Counted from the first letter of the stretch, positions 9,223 through 21,560 are shown. The stretch: 64,000 nt of DNA from Bimuria novae-zelandiae CBS 107.79 (GCA_010015655.1 ML976662.1:742818-806817), one strand, 5' to 3'. Notes: generated from the sequence alone by a model not told the origin. A program made the numbers and translations.

Positions 9223-10945
9223 GATGGTTGTAGGGAAACGTGAGCAGGATTACGTCGGTGTCACAGGGGCCTGAGGCAGAGATACAGAAATAGATGGTGT
9301 AACCGGAGAGCGTGTGTAGCGAACAATAATAGAAGCAAGCAACGTGTAAGCGAAGTACGAGATGCAGCGCAAAGTAAGCGGTAGTCAGAAATGTTGCAGA
9401 ATGCTGGATTGCGACTAAGTCAGAGGACACGAGTATCAGATTGAAGCACACGTTGTGTATCTTAAAGGAGCTGATAACAAACTAGCGGTGAAGACGACTG
9501 GCCGAACGGTATCGTGGAGCTCCCTATGGGACGGGCATTGAAGCCTTGCCTCCTCTCAATATGGGGAGACATGTCCACATCCATCTGCCAGTGCCATGAG
9601 CCGACGGCATGTAAACGGACCAGCCGCGCGCTTCCGGCTCAGGACAGGATGTAGGCATCGGGCGCGAGAGTCCAATTCTGGAAAGTTGTCGAAAGGTGAG
9701 GACAAGTCGGCAAAGTGGAGTGGTCGAAGTGGTCAAGCTGCGGCAGCGTGCGTGGGAGTTCGTATTTGTAGCACAGTAGGACTGGGCGTAGAAGGAAGTG
9801 CCACTGTTACCCGTCTTGCATGCAGGGAGACGCGAAGAGTGCTCCGACTTGCCAATGCTGCGGCCTTCCGCAGACCTTGCCTCTCACCAACGAAAGCGAA
9901 CAAAGAGAATTGGAGGGCCCTACCATTCTGAACAGCGGGGGCCAGTGCATCATGCAGAAGAGTCCTGTGTGGATGGGATGCATCCTACTGGACGATTCTC
10001 ATGTTTGGTTCCAGCTGCAGCGTTCCGGAGAAAAGTGGAGAAATAAGAGGACATAACAGAGAGCGCGGACGTGAATAAAGAGTAAGTGAGGCAAAAGTCA
10101 AGCTCGCGAAATATCAGAATGATGAGCTGAGTATGCAGATATAACGTGGATGAGAAACTGCCGACTCTGTGCTTTGTTTCCTAACGGCAGTGGGAAATTC
10201 ACTCCATCATTTCCAATAGGAGAGTTCAAACGAGTGGATCTCTCTGATCTGCTCCATAGAATCTCGAGCATCTCGATCGGCGTGCTAAGCCGAAATTCGT
10301 CACTTCTTCCCGGGCTCCGGTTGTTTGTTCTTGATGCTTTTCAGTCGCACAAGACGGCTGCTCGCATTCTGCTCAGTGGCGCGGAAATTTCCAGTCTCCC
10401 GATGTAATTTCTTTATCTGCTGGATGCCTCCCGAAACAAAGCTGATAGCCTTCAATGCACGGAAACTGTGGTATGTGCAGCCGTCAACGGGCGCGGAAGG
10501 TCGTTTGCACCAGCCTGTTGGCATCGCAGTCCCGCGGATCGCTCACCGCTACTTGACGCAGCGAAACCGACGGGCACAGAGTGTCGGACCTTTTGCATAT
10601 CAGATAGTCGTGGTGGAGTGGAATCAGTTGATGAGTGAAGGTCGTGAACAGCGGGATGCTGTTTCCGCTTCCGCCAAATCGCGCTTGCCCAATCTGGATA
10701 GCGCGCCTTCTGGGTCGCGGCGCCCGTCCGAAAAGTTAGGAACGCGGCGGAAGACACACTGCGCAGATAGCCCTCAGCGCATCTGTGCTGCACCTATTCA
10801 ATCGTACGTGTACACGTTACAATACCGAATTGCTTCCTATTAACCCCTAAATAGCGTGCATTTAAGCCTACTAGCCGTGTCCGCGCGTGAGTGGGCGCAT
10901 TCCGCTGTCTTCACCCCCTTCGACACAGCGACGATCTATCCCACC
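9223..10945. other. Intergenic, no supported gene
   Basis: 1.7 kb of normal composition. Several open stretches of 70-170 codons exist on both strands. None shows a recognisable domain, most lack ATG starts, and they overlap each other in different frames. The last part should hold the promoter and leader of the ribosomal protein gene that follows. Confidence 0.5.
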
Positions 10946-11215
10946 ATGGCTTACTTCCGGATAACTCTGATGCGATCGGGCATCGGAATGCCCAAGAAAG
11001 TTCAGGGCGTACTGCACGCCCTTGGCCTCCGCAAACGCATGACAACCGTCTACCACCCAGTCTCCCAGTCCGTGGCAGGCCAAATAATGCGCATCAAGGA
11101 ACTGGTCGATGTGAAGGAGGTGGAGCATGCCATGACAAAAGAGCAGATGCGCGCTGCGAGGCGGCCGGATAAGGGCTACTACATCGAGAAAAGAGCTGAG
11201 GAGGCGAGGTTGTAG
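10946..11215 (+). CDS. mrpl33: Mitochondrial large ribosomal subunit protein uL30m (L33)
   Basis: Single exon, 89 aa, starting at ATG 10946 in a strong context (CCACCATGG). The opening MAYFRITLMRSGIGMPKK and the following LGLRKRMTTVYHPVSQSVAGQ are characteristic of the L30p/uL30 family in its short fungal mitochondrial form (yeast Mrpl33). The C-terminal RRPDKGYYIEKR extension is also typical of filamentous ascomycetes. It is a structural component of the mitochondrial 54S subunit. The open frame extends upstream to about 10856 but without supporting similarity, so the family start is preferred. Confidence 0.9.
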   Translation: MAYFRITLMRSGIGMPKKVQGVLHALGLRKRMTTVYHPVSQSVAGQIMRIKELVDVKEVEHAMTKEQMRAARRPDKGYYIEKRAEEARL

Positions 11216-11719
11216 GGAAGGAGCGACTCACGGAACTCTCGTTGTTCAAGAAAATGTAAGAACGATCGAGGTGGAAGATCAGTGTGTAGGATGCTGGAGT
11301 GGGGGAAGTACTATGCATATTCCGGCGTTCTTCGCATTTAAAAGGGTTGCAAGTGTGTATGATAAGGCTCGTACAGAGACTACGGAGTCAGAAAGGACGG
11401 CCTAGTACGGGTGCTCGACGGGATTGTGCCTACTTGTGGCGGAATAAATGCTCGACTGAATCCTTGCAGATATTGTACAAGCAATTTATGAGTGTAATTT
11501 TGCAATAGGTGGATGGTTTATTGCGAGGCTGCTGTCCAATGTCACCAATCATTGTTGGCATGCGCCTGCCGTTAGCGAGCGATGCAAGCGCAGCCTTTAG
11601 CCTTCCTTTCCCTCGAAGTGTCTCGCCTTCCTTCCTACTCCCCACCACTTTCCTTCTCACGATGTAGATCGCTGAGCCTACTCAATACAGCGATCGGACC
11701 TCCGAGCCCAGGACGTTTC
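11216..11719. other. Intergenic, no supported gene
   Basis: This lies between mrpl33 and the HET locus, with no recognisable coding or RNA feature. Overlapping open stretches at 11299-11660 are short and featureless. Confidence 0.5.
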
Positions 11720-13652
11720 ATGAGCATCGCCCGTTGACGTCGACGAGACATACGTCTACTGCATTTGCTACCGGCTCTGCAGCCTGATGAGCCCCTCGAA
11801 TGTCACCTTCGACAAGAGGATCTTGCGGATCTTGTAGCTTCTTACGAAGCAGTCTCCTATACCTGGAGTGTTCCCAACTTCTGCTGCAGATTACGATGCG
11901 CGGACGATAATTCTGAGCTCAACATCACCAAAAATGTCGACACCATGTTGCGCCGTTTCCAGGATGAGTACCGTCCCAGGATACTCTGGATCGATACATT
12001 GTGTATCAATCAACAAGATGACAACGAAAAGAGCACACAGGTCCCCTTGATGAACCAGATTTATCGTTTCGCCTCCAGGGTGCTGGCATGGCTTGGTGAA
12101 GGTGGGATCGAGGAAGAAGCTATCCCGCTGGTCGAAAGAATCTCGCGAAACAGGCCAACCGAACACGAAGTACTTTCTCCGCTGCAAACTGAGTTCAATC
12201 GAGTAGAATCGGTTGTGGTCTACAGCGTTCAGGTTGTTCTAGACAACTTTATCCGTCGACCGTGGTTTCGTCGGCGATGGGTCATTCAAGAAGTTGCACT
12301 GAACGCAGAAATATTACTACATTACGGCCAGTATCAAATCTCTTGGTTCCGCTTCATGTCAAGTTTGGGATACGTTACTAGTAACAGGCTCTTCGGAGTT
12401 CAGTTACAGGACATTGGTCCTACCAAGACGCTCTTTGGACTGTGGAAATTTTGGTCTCTCACGACCACGTCACGTAGCAACATAGGGGAACCCGGCTTTA
12501 CTCACGACTACTATCCCACTTTCTTCATAATAATATTTTTCTCAACAAATCCCTGGCAATAGAGCTGGTGCTCTCCGGTGGCCATCTTCTCCACCTGTCA
12601 GCCGCATTCGACGACTTCGAATGTTCTGATCCGAAAGATAGAATCTACGCCTTAAGTGCTTTGGCCAGCATTCCACTTCGGTCCCAACCAAAGACGCCCA
12701 TACCACCTCATCTAACGGATCATTGGCATGGTGGGTATCTGTGCAAAACATCCCGTTCAGTGTCGATTACAGTCTAAACTTGGCGCAATGCTATACTTCG
12801 TTTGCAGCTTCAGCAATCTCACGAGGCCATATAAACTGGGTGTTATCACAGGCCTGTGAGCGCAGGAGTGAATCCGGTAGCAATGAACTTCCTAGTTGGG
12901 TTCCAGACTGGCAAACGACCAGCAAAGCTAGCTCTCTACTAGATTACGAGCACAACATAGTACCAGTTCGAATCGAGGACCAGACGCTGGCAATTCAGAT
13001 CCAAGCAGTTGCACTTGACTTATTATCTGAACTCTCGTCCCGCGAGCATCGGCCCGCTCCAGTATACGCTGCAACTGCCATGGCCAAAATGACTCTTCCA
13101 TATGGAGTGGATTACCTTTTGAGAGTTTTCTTACACAGGAGTCTGAGCCCGTTCCAGCAGGATCATTTCATTTTCTATTTCCTTTGCTTCGAAATGGCCG
13201 ACTCACAGATGAACTTGTCTGTGAGTATGAAGCAGGGTTTTCCACAATCGATCACGAATGAGTTGGCGAAGAAACCCGCTTCTTTTCTTTTCTTGACGAA
13301 ACCCTTCCTTTACGAACACTATCGCTTTCTCATCCTCAATATGCCTATATCTGGATTGTGTTTCCTGGGTACGAGTTGGTTTGAGGTGGAGGATGACGAT
13401 CAGATAATTGGAGTTCCAGGACACGGAGTTGGTGAGATTTTTACCATCATACTTCGACCTGTTAGCAGACCCTCGATCGATGGAAACCAGCTACCATCGT
13501 ATCGCCTTCTTGGAATTGCTGCTTTGAGACCAATTATGTATTCGACGGAAAAGAGATACGCTGGTGGGTGGAGAGGCTTGCTGCAATACAACTGGAGGTT
13601 GAAAGGCTTCCAGCCAGGTATCCAGAAGCTAATAACTCTTGCGCTTGTGTAA
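11720..13652 (+). pseudogene. HET-domain (heterokaryon incompatibility) protein, probably decaying
   Basis: HET-domain proteins trigger cell death after fusion of incompatible hyphae. The diagnostic motifs are present in order: SYEAVSYTW, RILWIDTLCINQQD, QIYRFASRVLAWLG, RRWVIQEVAL, then DPKDRIYALSALA, DYSLNLAQCYTSFA and PSWVPDW. The in-frame ATG 11720 is followed at codon 6 by TGA (11735), where CGA would keep a basic stretch open, and no other ATG precedes the domain. A likely intron is 12474-12562 (GTAGCA...GCAATAG, 89 nt), which restores frame into DPKDRIYAL. A second frame change near 12728-12760 has no convincing intron: candidates are 26-38 nt, or start with a poor GTCCCA donor. The gene is either broken by a stop plus a small indel, or it has unusual splicing and an unseen first exon. 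Confidence 0.65.
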
Positions 13653-15135
13653 TACATGCTTGGCTACGGCCAACTAGATGTCATGAATTGTTTTTATTCA
13701 GCCAGAAACTCTTGTTCCATTGGTATACCACTGCTAGGATTTGAGGCACAATTGCGATCGCACGATCCATAACACAGTAACACAACCCACACAGATCTTC
13801 ACGCTACATTGCCTGATCCGTAGTTATTCTCAGCTCTTCTGAAGCCTCAACCACCCTCACCTAACCAGTGCGATTACTATTCCACATGTCCAAAACGCCG
13901 GACCACATACTAAGAGCTCGTCCTCCGTGCGTGCAGATGCAAAAATCACAGATATAGATAGTTATGCTTGATAAATAATAGCAGTCATAGACCGGCGCTA
14001 GCTACCTTCATGAGAGTAACTGTCAACACAGTGCACCCTCGGGGTATCGCTCAATTCGGACAGTCTCCAACCTCATGCTAGCTGAGCGACATCTAAATCC
14101 GCGCTTCACCAGTTTGTTACACCAAAAAAAAAGCAGCAAATCAGAATATTGTCCGCCGCAGTCAGCCACCAAGCTTGACTTCCCAAGGTTGGCTAGCCCT
14201 GAAAGTCACACCCTAAAGCATGGTCTCCACCACGTACAATCAATCCATAGTGATAATTCGGTGCCGGAACCATTCACTCATGCATACACGCTCGGTGAAT
14301 CGACTGCGTTAGGTCTTTAGCTGCCTAGTTTTCCCTGGCGTTGACGTCGTTCTCAACGCCACGATGCTCTCGCGTTCTCTCCCCCTTTTCACACCCCCGT
14401 CCTGGCTCTACTACGCCCACGACACCACGACCGTACGGCATACACTAATACACCATACCTCCCTGCCCTTGCCAGCCCAGCCTACGACGTCCTTCGCTCC
14501 CGGCATCCACATGGTCTTTCCTCCCGCGACGCAAACTATTCAACACTACTAGTTGTCGCGACGTCCTCAGCTCTATGCGCTGCTTCCACAGCAGCCTTCC
14601 TTCTTGGAAAAAGTGTGGATGCGAGCGTGAGGTACGAGGCGGAAATACCGCGCTGCGCGCCTTGCCTTCACTGGCTGGGCTACTGTTAGCCGCGTGTGCG
14701 AATCTCCGGGCGCGCAACGACGAGGAGAACCGCGAGCGTTGTGGATAAGGCTAGCTCAGACGTTTGTTGCTGGTCAGGGCCACTGGTGTGCTCACAATCA
14801 AGGGAAGTACGGCGGCGAGGCGCTTGAGTTGACAACGCAGGAAATCCGATAAGAAACGAAATCTTGACATGGTCGGCAAGAGCAACGATGGTAGCACGAA
14901 GAAATCGAGACCTCGCATAGTAACAATGTTAATATTCTACGGCGAACGAATGCTATTCAGGGGTATCAAGCCACGCAATGCTCCACGCTATGCTCATGTA
15001 ATCACACACACACAAAGAAACACCTCCTAAACTCCGCTGCGAAGCTACCCATACCCTCCACCAACACACATGCAAGCCCAGATCCCGGGCGCTGTCATCC
15101 CAGGTCTCACCTGTCCGAGAAAAGACACAAGACAT
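13653..15135. other. Intergenic between convergent genes, no supported gene
   Basis: Normal composition. Small open stretches (14075-14320, 14364-14552, 14445-14717 on the other strand) show no domain, signal peptide or consistent codon pattern. I see nothing else definable. Confidence 0.5.
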
Positions 15136-18100
15136 TCAATACTCCAGCACCTCCACCGCAAACTCGTCCGCAACAGGCGACAAATCCACAAAGCTCACAT
15201 CATCCAAATAAACCAGCTTCATCTCATCCGTCTTCAGCGTGAGCGGAGCCGCGCCGCTCCTCCCCTTTCCTCGCCTACTCTTTGAAGCCACTGAGCCCTT
15301 CGTCTTCGCATCTACCGCAAAGCCTTCGTTCGAAATCTCCAGCGGCCGTATAGCTGACCCCCGAACGTCCCTGAGATTAGAGGTAAACGCCATTTCCAGC
15401 ATCTCCGCAGCGAGCGCCTGCTTTCTCCGCGCATCCGCCTTAACCCTTGCCGCGCGCTCACTTCTTGCCTTTGTAAACACGGCGTCGAGATCAGCGGTGA
15501 GTCTTTCCTCTCTCTGTCGTCGTCGCAGCCATTTATTCTCTTCCTTGAGGGCATTAACTAGGGTAACGAACGCGCCTGATGTTTTACTCTGCGGGGACTC
15601 GATAGTCTCGGAGCGTTCGCGGGTGGGCTGCGGCGCGGCTTGCGCTCCTTGGGGGGTGTCTTCAATCCGCTGAACGCCTTCGCGCTCGAGACGTGTAATC
15701 TCAGCTTGCAGGGTCTCGATTTCAGCTCTGTAGGCTTTGCGTTCCGAATGCGCCTTATTCAGCTCCGCCTGTAAAGCTTCAATCGTGCCTGCCTTCACGG
15801 CAGACTCCTGGTTGCGGGCACGCAAATGCTCGATCTCGAGCTCCTTGGTCTCGATGGTTTCTTGCCGCTCGCGCACTTGCAGCAACGCGGACTGGAGCTC
15901 AGAAGTCATAGCGTGTAGCTTCTTCTCCGTGTCGATGGATTGCTTCTTCTCTGCTTCGATCTGCTGAGCTTTGACGACCCACGGTGCGGGTTGGAGTTGG
16001 ACCTCAAGACAATTGTTCGGCACCGAAGCGTGTTCGTTCCACTGGCCAATGCGCGATCTGGCGTCCTGCAAAAACTCATTAAGTTTGCCCAGCATATCTC
16101 TTGGGAAAAGCGTCTCGAGATGTCCAGACATCAATGTGGCGTCGACTGCTTCCGGTTCTTTCGCAAGCTTGCCCAGCACGAGACGGATAAAAGCTACTGC
16201 GTTCTCGTTTGCTTTGTTGGCGAAACGGTCCAGTGATTCGCTGATCTCAACAAGACCTTTGATTCCGTCGGGAAGGTTGGGGTAGAGATTGTCCTTTTGC
16301 AGAGCCTGCAAAACGGTGCCGAATTTGGTGATGACATTCAGTGTCTCAGTGACCGTCTGCGCTGGTTCCATGAAAGCACCGAGATCCACATGATCTTCCA
16401 CGTCCTCGTACACAGGCTCAACGCGCGATACAAAAGTCTTGACGGCGTCGAACACAGATCGAACGCGGTCGAGACTTGACCGGATGATCGATGAATGTAA
16501 AATGATGGTGCTGTCCGGTCGAGCGTTGGAGAGGTATCCATTAGACCGGTAAATAGCGCCCAAAACATTGTATGAACCACGGGCAGAATCCAGTGAATCT
16601 TTCAGATTGAGTTCATCTCGCTTGAGAGCGCCCATGCAACCTTCCACAGTGCGTAGCACGCTCTCAAACTCCTGGTAAAGCTGGCCAGCCTTTGTGAATT
16701 CTTCAAGTGAGCAGGACGCCATTGCCGCCCAAATGTGTTCGGCGTATGTGTGGATGTATTCGAAATGGCCGATAACGTCATGTCGTACGAGCGCATCCAG
16801 GACTTGTTCGGGGCCTTTCTCGGTGCCGAACGGATCGGTTGTAGTCCTACGGAATACCGACGCGGTCAGATCAGCTTTGAAACTGACAGACTTGACCCTG
16901 AAGTAGGCCTGCACAGCTGAGCTGTGGAAATCGGTATAAGCAGACTCTGTCAAATAATGCTTGACCATAGCAAGCTGTTCTTGTGCTTCTCTTGCTGCCA
17001 ATTGCTGCAGCGAAGAATCGATTTGGCGGTTTGTGTCTTTGATGCCAGCGTTGCGAAGTCGGCGTTGCAGATCCATAACTTCGTTGAATCTTCCAGTAAC
17101 GTCCTTGACCTCCTCTTCGGTCGTCGCCTTGTCCGCTTGCAGTTCCCGGATCTGAGCCTGCATCTCCATAGCAGCTGTCTGGTATTTGGACAGCAGACCT
17201 TGAAGTTCGGTCATCTCGTCAAGAGTCGCGTCTCGTTGACGGGATACATCAGCAAGTTGTGCGTCCCTCATCTCAAGCTCTGCTTCGAGCTCGTCCGCAT
17301 GTTCCGCATAATCGTTAATGGTCTCGTTGCTGACCTCGATCATCATAGAAAGCTCTTTACGCTCAAGCTGAAGACTTGCGATTGAATCCTCCAGGTTTTG
17401 AGTCTTTTCAATAAGCTCTTCGTTCATCTCCTCCATCTCGTTGTTTGTGTCGAGCTGTTCTCGCAAGTCGGCGACGAATCCGTCGAGCCTGACGACGTTG
17501 GCATTAGCGGCAGCCAGATCAGCTTCCACAGTTTCCACGTGAGCAGCTTGAGCTTCCAGCTCGCGGTTGCGAGCCTCCAGATCTTTGACCTGCTCTTTTG
17601 ATATGTCACGTAGTCTGACGAGCCCTTCACGGTACCGATCCCTCTCGCTCTGAGCTTTACGCAGCATAACAGCCAATTTTTCCTCTTCGGGCATGTCGTC
17701 GTCGATGAAGGAAGTCTCCTCTTGTTTGATCTCTAGTTCAAGGCGTAGCTCCTCTATCACGGCGCGCTCGCTTTCCAGTTCCGCCTCAACCTGCTCTTTC
17801 TGCTCCTCTGCCATTTCCTTGTCGATGGTGGCCAGCTCAAGTAAATCATCGCGCTCTTGTATTGTCCGTTCCAGCTTCTCCTTCTCTGCTTCCAGCTGCG
17901 AGATCTTCGCGACCTCCTCTCGGAGACCAGAGATGATGTCGCGATTCTGCTGGCACTTGGCTTCCAATTTCGCACAAATGCTCTTGACTTTCTCATTTTC
18001 AGAACGGAGCTTCAGCACTTCAGCTTCGAGCTCAGTCGTATCCTCTTGTTGTTTCTGCAGACGGCGATATTCGGCCTCTGGAATCTGACGGGTCCGTTCT

Positions 18101-18735
18101 GTGGGCGCTCTGGCGGTGGGCGTCGGTGGAGCGGCTCGTGGCTCGGCAGAGGTGGCGGAGGAGACGGAGGGTTTTCGAGCGGGCCGGGCTGCAGTAGAAG
18201 GCTGCGATGAGGCAACCGTCGACAAACGTCTTGATGGCGCAGCTGATGTTGCAGATGTTCTCGAGGTAGTCGAGGGCGAGCGTGATGGTGGGGCTCCATT
18301 TGCGGGCGACTTCGCAGCAGCGGAGAGGCGGGATTGTAGCGTGCTACTTTTCGAGGTGCCGATAGCAGAGAGCCTGGCAGGTCGCGAAGGGGGTTGGGGA
18401 GCGCCGCTCACGCTGGACGGGCGCGATCGTGCGCTGGATGCCGTCGGTTTTGGAGGTGCCGCTTTGGGCGCAGCGGGCCGTGGTTGTTCAATAATTTTCG
18501 TGACCTTGTCGCTTCCTACAAACAGCCCATGCATTGGAGCGCATTTGAAGTAGCGCTCGCCCTGCGCCGAGCCATCGTTCTTCCCCGTTGCGGTGGGCAG
18601 CTCGATGCCGACGAATTCGATGCCCTCCTGGCCGGGAACAGCTACTGGGCCAATGTATCGAATGACGCCGCGGTGTGTGGTCGGTTTCGGCCTTTCGAGT
18701 CTGACCTCTACGGTCTGGCCTATTTTGAACTCCAT
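15136..18735 (-). CDS. nudM: Dynactin subunit 1 (p150-Glued)
   Basis: Single exon, 1199 aa, from ATG 18735 (MEFKIGQTVEV). The frame is open 27 codons further upstream but starts there with GTG. Residues about 1-75 form a CAP-Gly domain with the microtubule/EB1-binding signature GKNDGS, then GERYFKC and GLFVG. Residues about 85-250 are a basic Ser/Pro/Ala-rich linker. About 250-560 is a long coiled coil (CC1), and about 590-870 matches the conserved dynactin domain (ESAYTDFHSSAVQAYFRVKS). A second coiled coil lies at about 950-1090, and the tail is basic. The protein couples dynein to microtubules and cargo; orthologues are A. nidulans NUDM and N. crassa RO-3. Length and architecture are normal for the family and no defect is visible. 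Confidence 0.95.
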   Translation of the reverse strand: MEFKIGQTVEVRLERPKPTTHRGVIRYIGPVAVPGQEGIEFVGIELPTATGKNDGSAQGERYFKCAPMHGLFVGSDKVTKIIEQPRPAAPKAAPPKPTASSARSRPSSVSGAPQPPSRPARLSAIGTSKSSTLQSRLSAAAKSPANGAPPSRSPSTTSRTSATSAAPSRRLSTVASSQPSTAARPARKPSVSSATSAEPRAAPPTPTARAPTERTRQIPEAEYRRLQKQQEDTTELEAEVLKLRSENEKVKSICAKLEAKCQQNRDIISGLREEVAKISQLEAEKEKLERTIQERDDLLELATIDKEMAEEQKEQVEAELESERAVIEELRLELEIKQEETSFIDDDMPEEEKLAVMLRKAQSERDRYREGLVRLRDISKEQVKDLEARNRELEAQAAHVETVEADLAAANANVVRLDGFVADLREQLDTNNEMEEMNEELIEKTQNLEDSIASLQLERKELSMMIEVSNETINDYAEHADELEAELEMRDAQLADVSRQRDATLDEMTELQGLLSKYQTAAMEMQAQIRELQADKATTEEEVKDVTGRFNEVMDLQRRLRNAGIKDTNRQIDSSLQQLAAREAQEQLAMVKHYLTESAYTDFHSSAVQAYFRVKSVSFKADLTASVFRRTTTDPFGTEKGPEQVLDALVRHDVIGHFEYIHTYAEHIWAAMASCSLEEFTKAGQLYQEFESVLRTVEGCMGALKRDELNLKDSLDSARGSYNVLGAIYRSNGYLSNARPDSTIILHSSIIRSSLDRVRSVFDAVKTFVSRVEPVYEDVEDHVDLGAFMEPAQTVTETLNVITKFGTVLQALQKDNLYPNLPDGIKGLVEISESLDRFANKANENAVAFIRLVLGKLAKEPEAVDATLMSGHLETLFPRDMLGKLNEFLQDARSRIGQWNEHASVPNNCLEVQLQPAPWVVKAQQIEAEKKQSIDTEKKLHAMTSELQSALLQVRERQETIETKELEIEHLRARNQESAVKAGTIEALQAELNKAHSERKAYRAEIETLQAEITRLEREGVQRIEDTPQGAQAAPQPTRERSETIESPQSKTSGAFVTLVNALKEENKWLRRRQREERLTADLDAVFTKARSERAARVKADARRKQALAAEMLEMAFTSNLRDVRGSAIRPLEISNEGFAVDAKTKGSVASKSRRGKGRSGAAPLTLKTDEMKLVYLDDVSFVDLSPVADEFAVEVLEY

Positions 18736-19183
18736 GGTTGGGATATAGTGGGGGACGGACGACCGGGAACAGCGAGCCTCAAACAACGCGTTGGAGCGCG
18801 CCGTTTGCCAAGACACCAGGGTTATTAACAGGGATCCATGGATCCATCATGTACGAGGGGCACGTGAATCCGCGGTCGACATGCTGTATCACAGTACGGT
18901 AACGCTATATCCAATTTTTGTTTAAAAGGCTGGAAGCAATGTGATGGAAAAGCATCATTCGTTCGTGTTATGGTCGACATCTTTACTTTCACCCCATCAA
19001 TGACTAAACAGATTCGGTGAAGACGTAGATTGGTACTATGTACTCTATACCTGGTCCATCATCTTGCATTATACGTACAGTCATACATCCCATGCAGCTC
19101 ACCTCCCTTCCCCGCACCATCACACACCATGCCATCAGCTCAAAACAAGCCCTCATCACAGCGCCTCTCCCCTTGCACGGTCC
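18736..19183. other. Intergenic: dynactin upstream region and ABC transporter 3' flank
   Basis: No gene is seen. It should contain the promoter of the dynactin gene (minus strand) and the terminator region of the ABC transporter. Confidence 0.5.
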
Positions 19184-21560
19184 TCATTGCGACGTCAACT
19201 CCAGCTCCTTAATCCGCTCCTCAATATCCGGTACCGCACGAAGCTGCAACTCAATCTCGTCTTTTTCACTACTTTGCATTAGTACGCCCGTCACACCAAG
19301 GAGGATTGATCACTCACTCTTCCAACTCCAACCTCCTCTCAGCGTCCAACTTCGTAAACACAAACCCGCCCTGCCCATCAAACTGCAAAATCTTCTCGTG
19401 ATACTTCCACAGACTCCTCCGATGACTGACAGTCATCAGAGTAATACCCAACCTAGCGTGCGTTAGCCCTTTCCTCACGCTAGAAACATATATAGGAAGG
19501 AGAGGAGAGGGGAGGGGAGGGGGAATTACCTCTTCGCCTCTTCATACATGACACGCTCGATTTCCAAAGTAACGGAGGACGTGCACTCATCCAGAATTGC
19601 ATACCGCGGCCGATGGTAAAATAACCTCGCCATCGCAACGCGCTGCTGCAACCCTCCACTCAACACATCCGTCCACTCCTGCTCTGCATCCCAGCCCCCG
19701 GGCCGGTCCACAATGCCCTCAATCTCCACCACTCCAAGTATACTCAGTAAATCCGTATCGGTGACGCCCTTATCGCGCATCTCGCGCAAGCTATCAGGGT
19801 AAATAATTTGTTGGCGCAGCGTACCACGCGAGAGGTACGGACGTTGCGGGATGTAAAAGATAGCCTCGAACGGCGGTTTTCTTACCGTCCCGCCGTAGAC
19901 GGGCCACAAGCCACCCAAGATCCTGAATAGCGAGGATTTTCCGCAGCCGTTCGGGCCGACGATGAGGAGGTGGTCGCCGGGTTTGACGGCGAAGCTGAGT
20001 TTGCGGACGAGCACGTCGCCGTTGGGACTCACGATGGGTACGTCTTTGAACATGATGTCCTCGCCTTCCGTCACCGTGCCGCGACCGCGTAGCACAGCCG
20101 CATTCTCTTCGGTGTCTGCGGAGGAGACGAGTTTCTTCTCGAAATGCCCGGCTTGGATGTCGTCGATGACGTCTAGGAGGGTGGCGACGCGGGAGGTGTA
20201 GCCGGCGAGTTCGGTGATTTCCTTGTAGGAGAACATGACGCGGCCGAAGGCGTCTGAAGACATGAGGAGCATACGGCGGTTGGTGACAAAACCTAGTGTT
20301 ATGAATCAGTAAATCGTCCCTTTGTGGATTTTCACAAAGTACTCACTCTCTGTCCGATCGCCCATGCTTCCGGCCACAGCTCCAGGAACCTTGAAGAAGA
20401 CGGGCACACTGCATAGCAGCAGCCCCAATGCTCCCCAAAAATACTTGATGACAAAGTCCTCCATCACACCGTGATAGAACCTCCGCCTCAGTATGCGATT
20501 CACATGCTTGATCAATGTGAAGTAGCCCTTGTCCAGTGTGTCCTTCTCTGCTTCGTGCCCGTGGTATAGCGCCACCTCTTCGCTATAGTCGATCAACCGC
20601 GAGTGTTGGAAGCGGAACTCGCCCTCTAACCTCGCCTCGTCCGCGACGTATTTGCCGAACGGCGGAGTCAGTGCTCGCATTACGTTCGCTGAGAGTTGTA
20701 CGAGGAGCGACATGAAGAAGAGACCCTCTCCACCGACACTCCGCGATAGCGAATAGTTGTATACGACCATGTCAAGCACCGGTTTTGCGAGATTGGAGTA
20801 TAGTTCTGCTAAGCTGTTTGCGAACTTGGCGACATCGACAGTAATAAGCTGATCCGCGTTCTTGATCCGATCGTCGAGGGCCGAGAGGGTATAGAAGGTC
20901 ATTTGCGAGAGGTACTTGTTGTGGACATAGTTGGTTAAACGAGTGCGATACTGTAATGACAGCTTGCATTGATGATATGAAAGCTGTACACGTTAGCCAC
21001 CACCACCACCACCACCACCAAATACCCCATACTACACGTACCATGGAATTCGTAAAAGTAGCCGGCACCGCAACCGTCATCCACCACACTAACCCCCACA
21101 AAAAGTCTTTCCCCTTCCCTCTAACCAAGCTACTAACAAGTTTCCCATCCAACTCCGCCACGTACAAACTAATCATCGTCCGCAGCACCAGAAACACACT
21201 ATGGCTGATCAACAGCCGGAACTCCTTGCTCTTCCACCCAGGTATGCATATCTTCAGCAACCGCAGCAGATTCTTGAAGAACTCGCGATTGAGCCCGACC
21301 TTCTTGCGCCCTGTAGCCTCGCCTTCCGACTTCGACGTGGACGTCTTCCGCAGCGACTTTGCGCGCTGCGCCGCGGCCTTTTGCTCGGCAATGGCACTTC
21401 GAATGCGGTTTATGAGCGCGACGAAAAGCGTGAGGTAGACGGCACGAGAAATTTTCGTCCGGTGCTCGAGGTAGAGCTTGGTGAAGTCGTTGATGAGCGA
21501 TTTAAGGGACGAGGCGGAGAGGTGGGTTCGCGCGTGGGCGAACTTGGAGAGGACGGCCAT
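19184..21560 (-). CDS. Peroxisomal ABCD-family half-transporter (fatty acyl-CoA import)
   Basis: Five exons by inspection: 21560-21042, 20962-20347, 20292-19530, 19452-19318, 19268-19184 (705 aa). Introns are 79, 54, 77 and 49 nt, each with a GT donor and AG acceptor; all keep frame. The N-terminal half is the ABC-D transmembrane domain ([20 protein letters not shown], then [14 protein letters not shown]). The nucleotide-binding domain shows Walker [10 protein letters not shown], signature [14 protein letters not shown], Walker [11 protein letters not shown] and switch His in TVSHRR. Such proteins (yeast Pxa1/Pxa2, human ABCD1) pair to import very-long-chain acyl-CoA for beta-oxidation. Which paralogue this is cannot be decided here. 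A (CCA)n tract at 20998-21020 lies inside intron 1 and is harmless. Confidence 0.93.

Noticed and set aside
9524..10843. Several 70-170 codon open stretches on both strands
   Set aside because: They overlap one another, mostly lack ATG starts, and show no domain, signal peptide or splice-supported extension.
14075..14717. Possible small genes between the HET and dynactin genes
   Set aside because: Low-complexity translations without recognisable features; no supporting splice or start context.
15239..18828. Plus-strand open frames opposite the dynactin gene
   Set aside because: They are antisense reflections of a long, conserved, intronless minus-strand gene.
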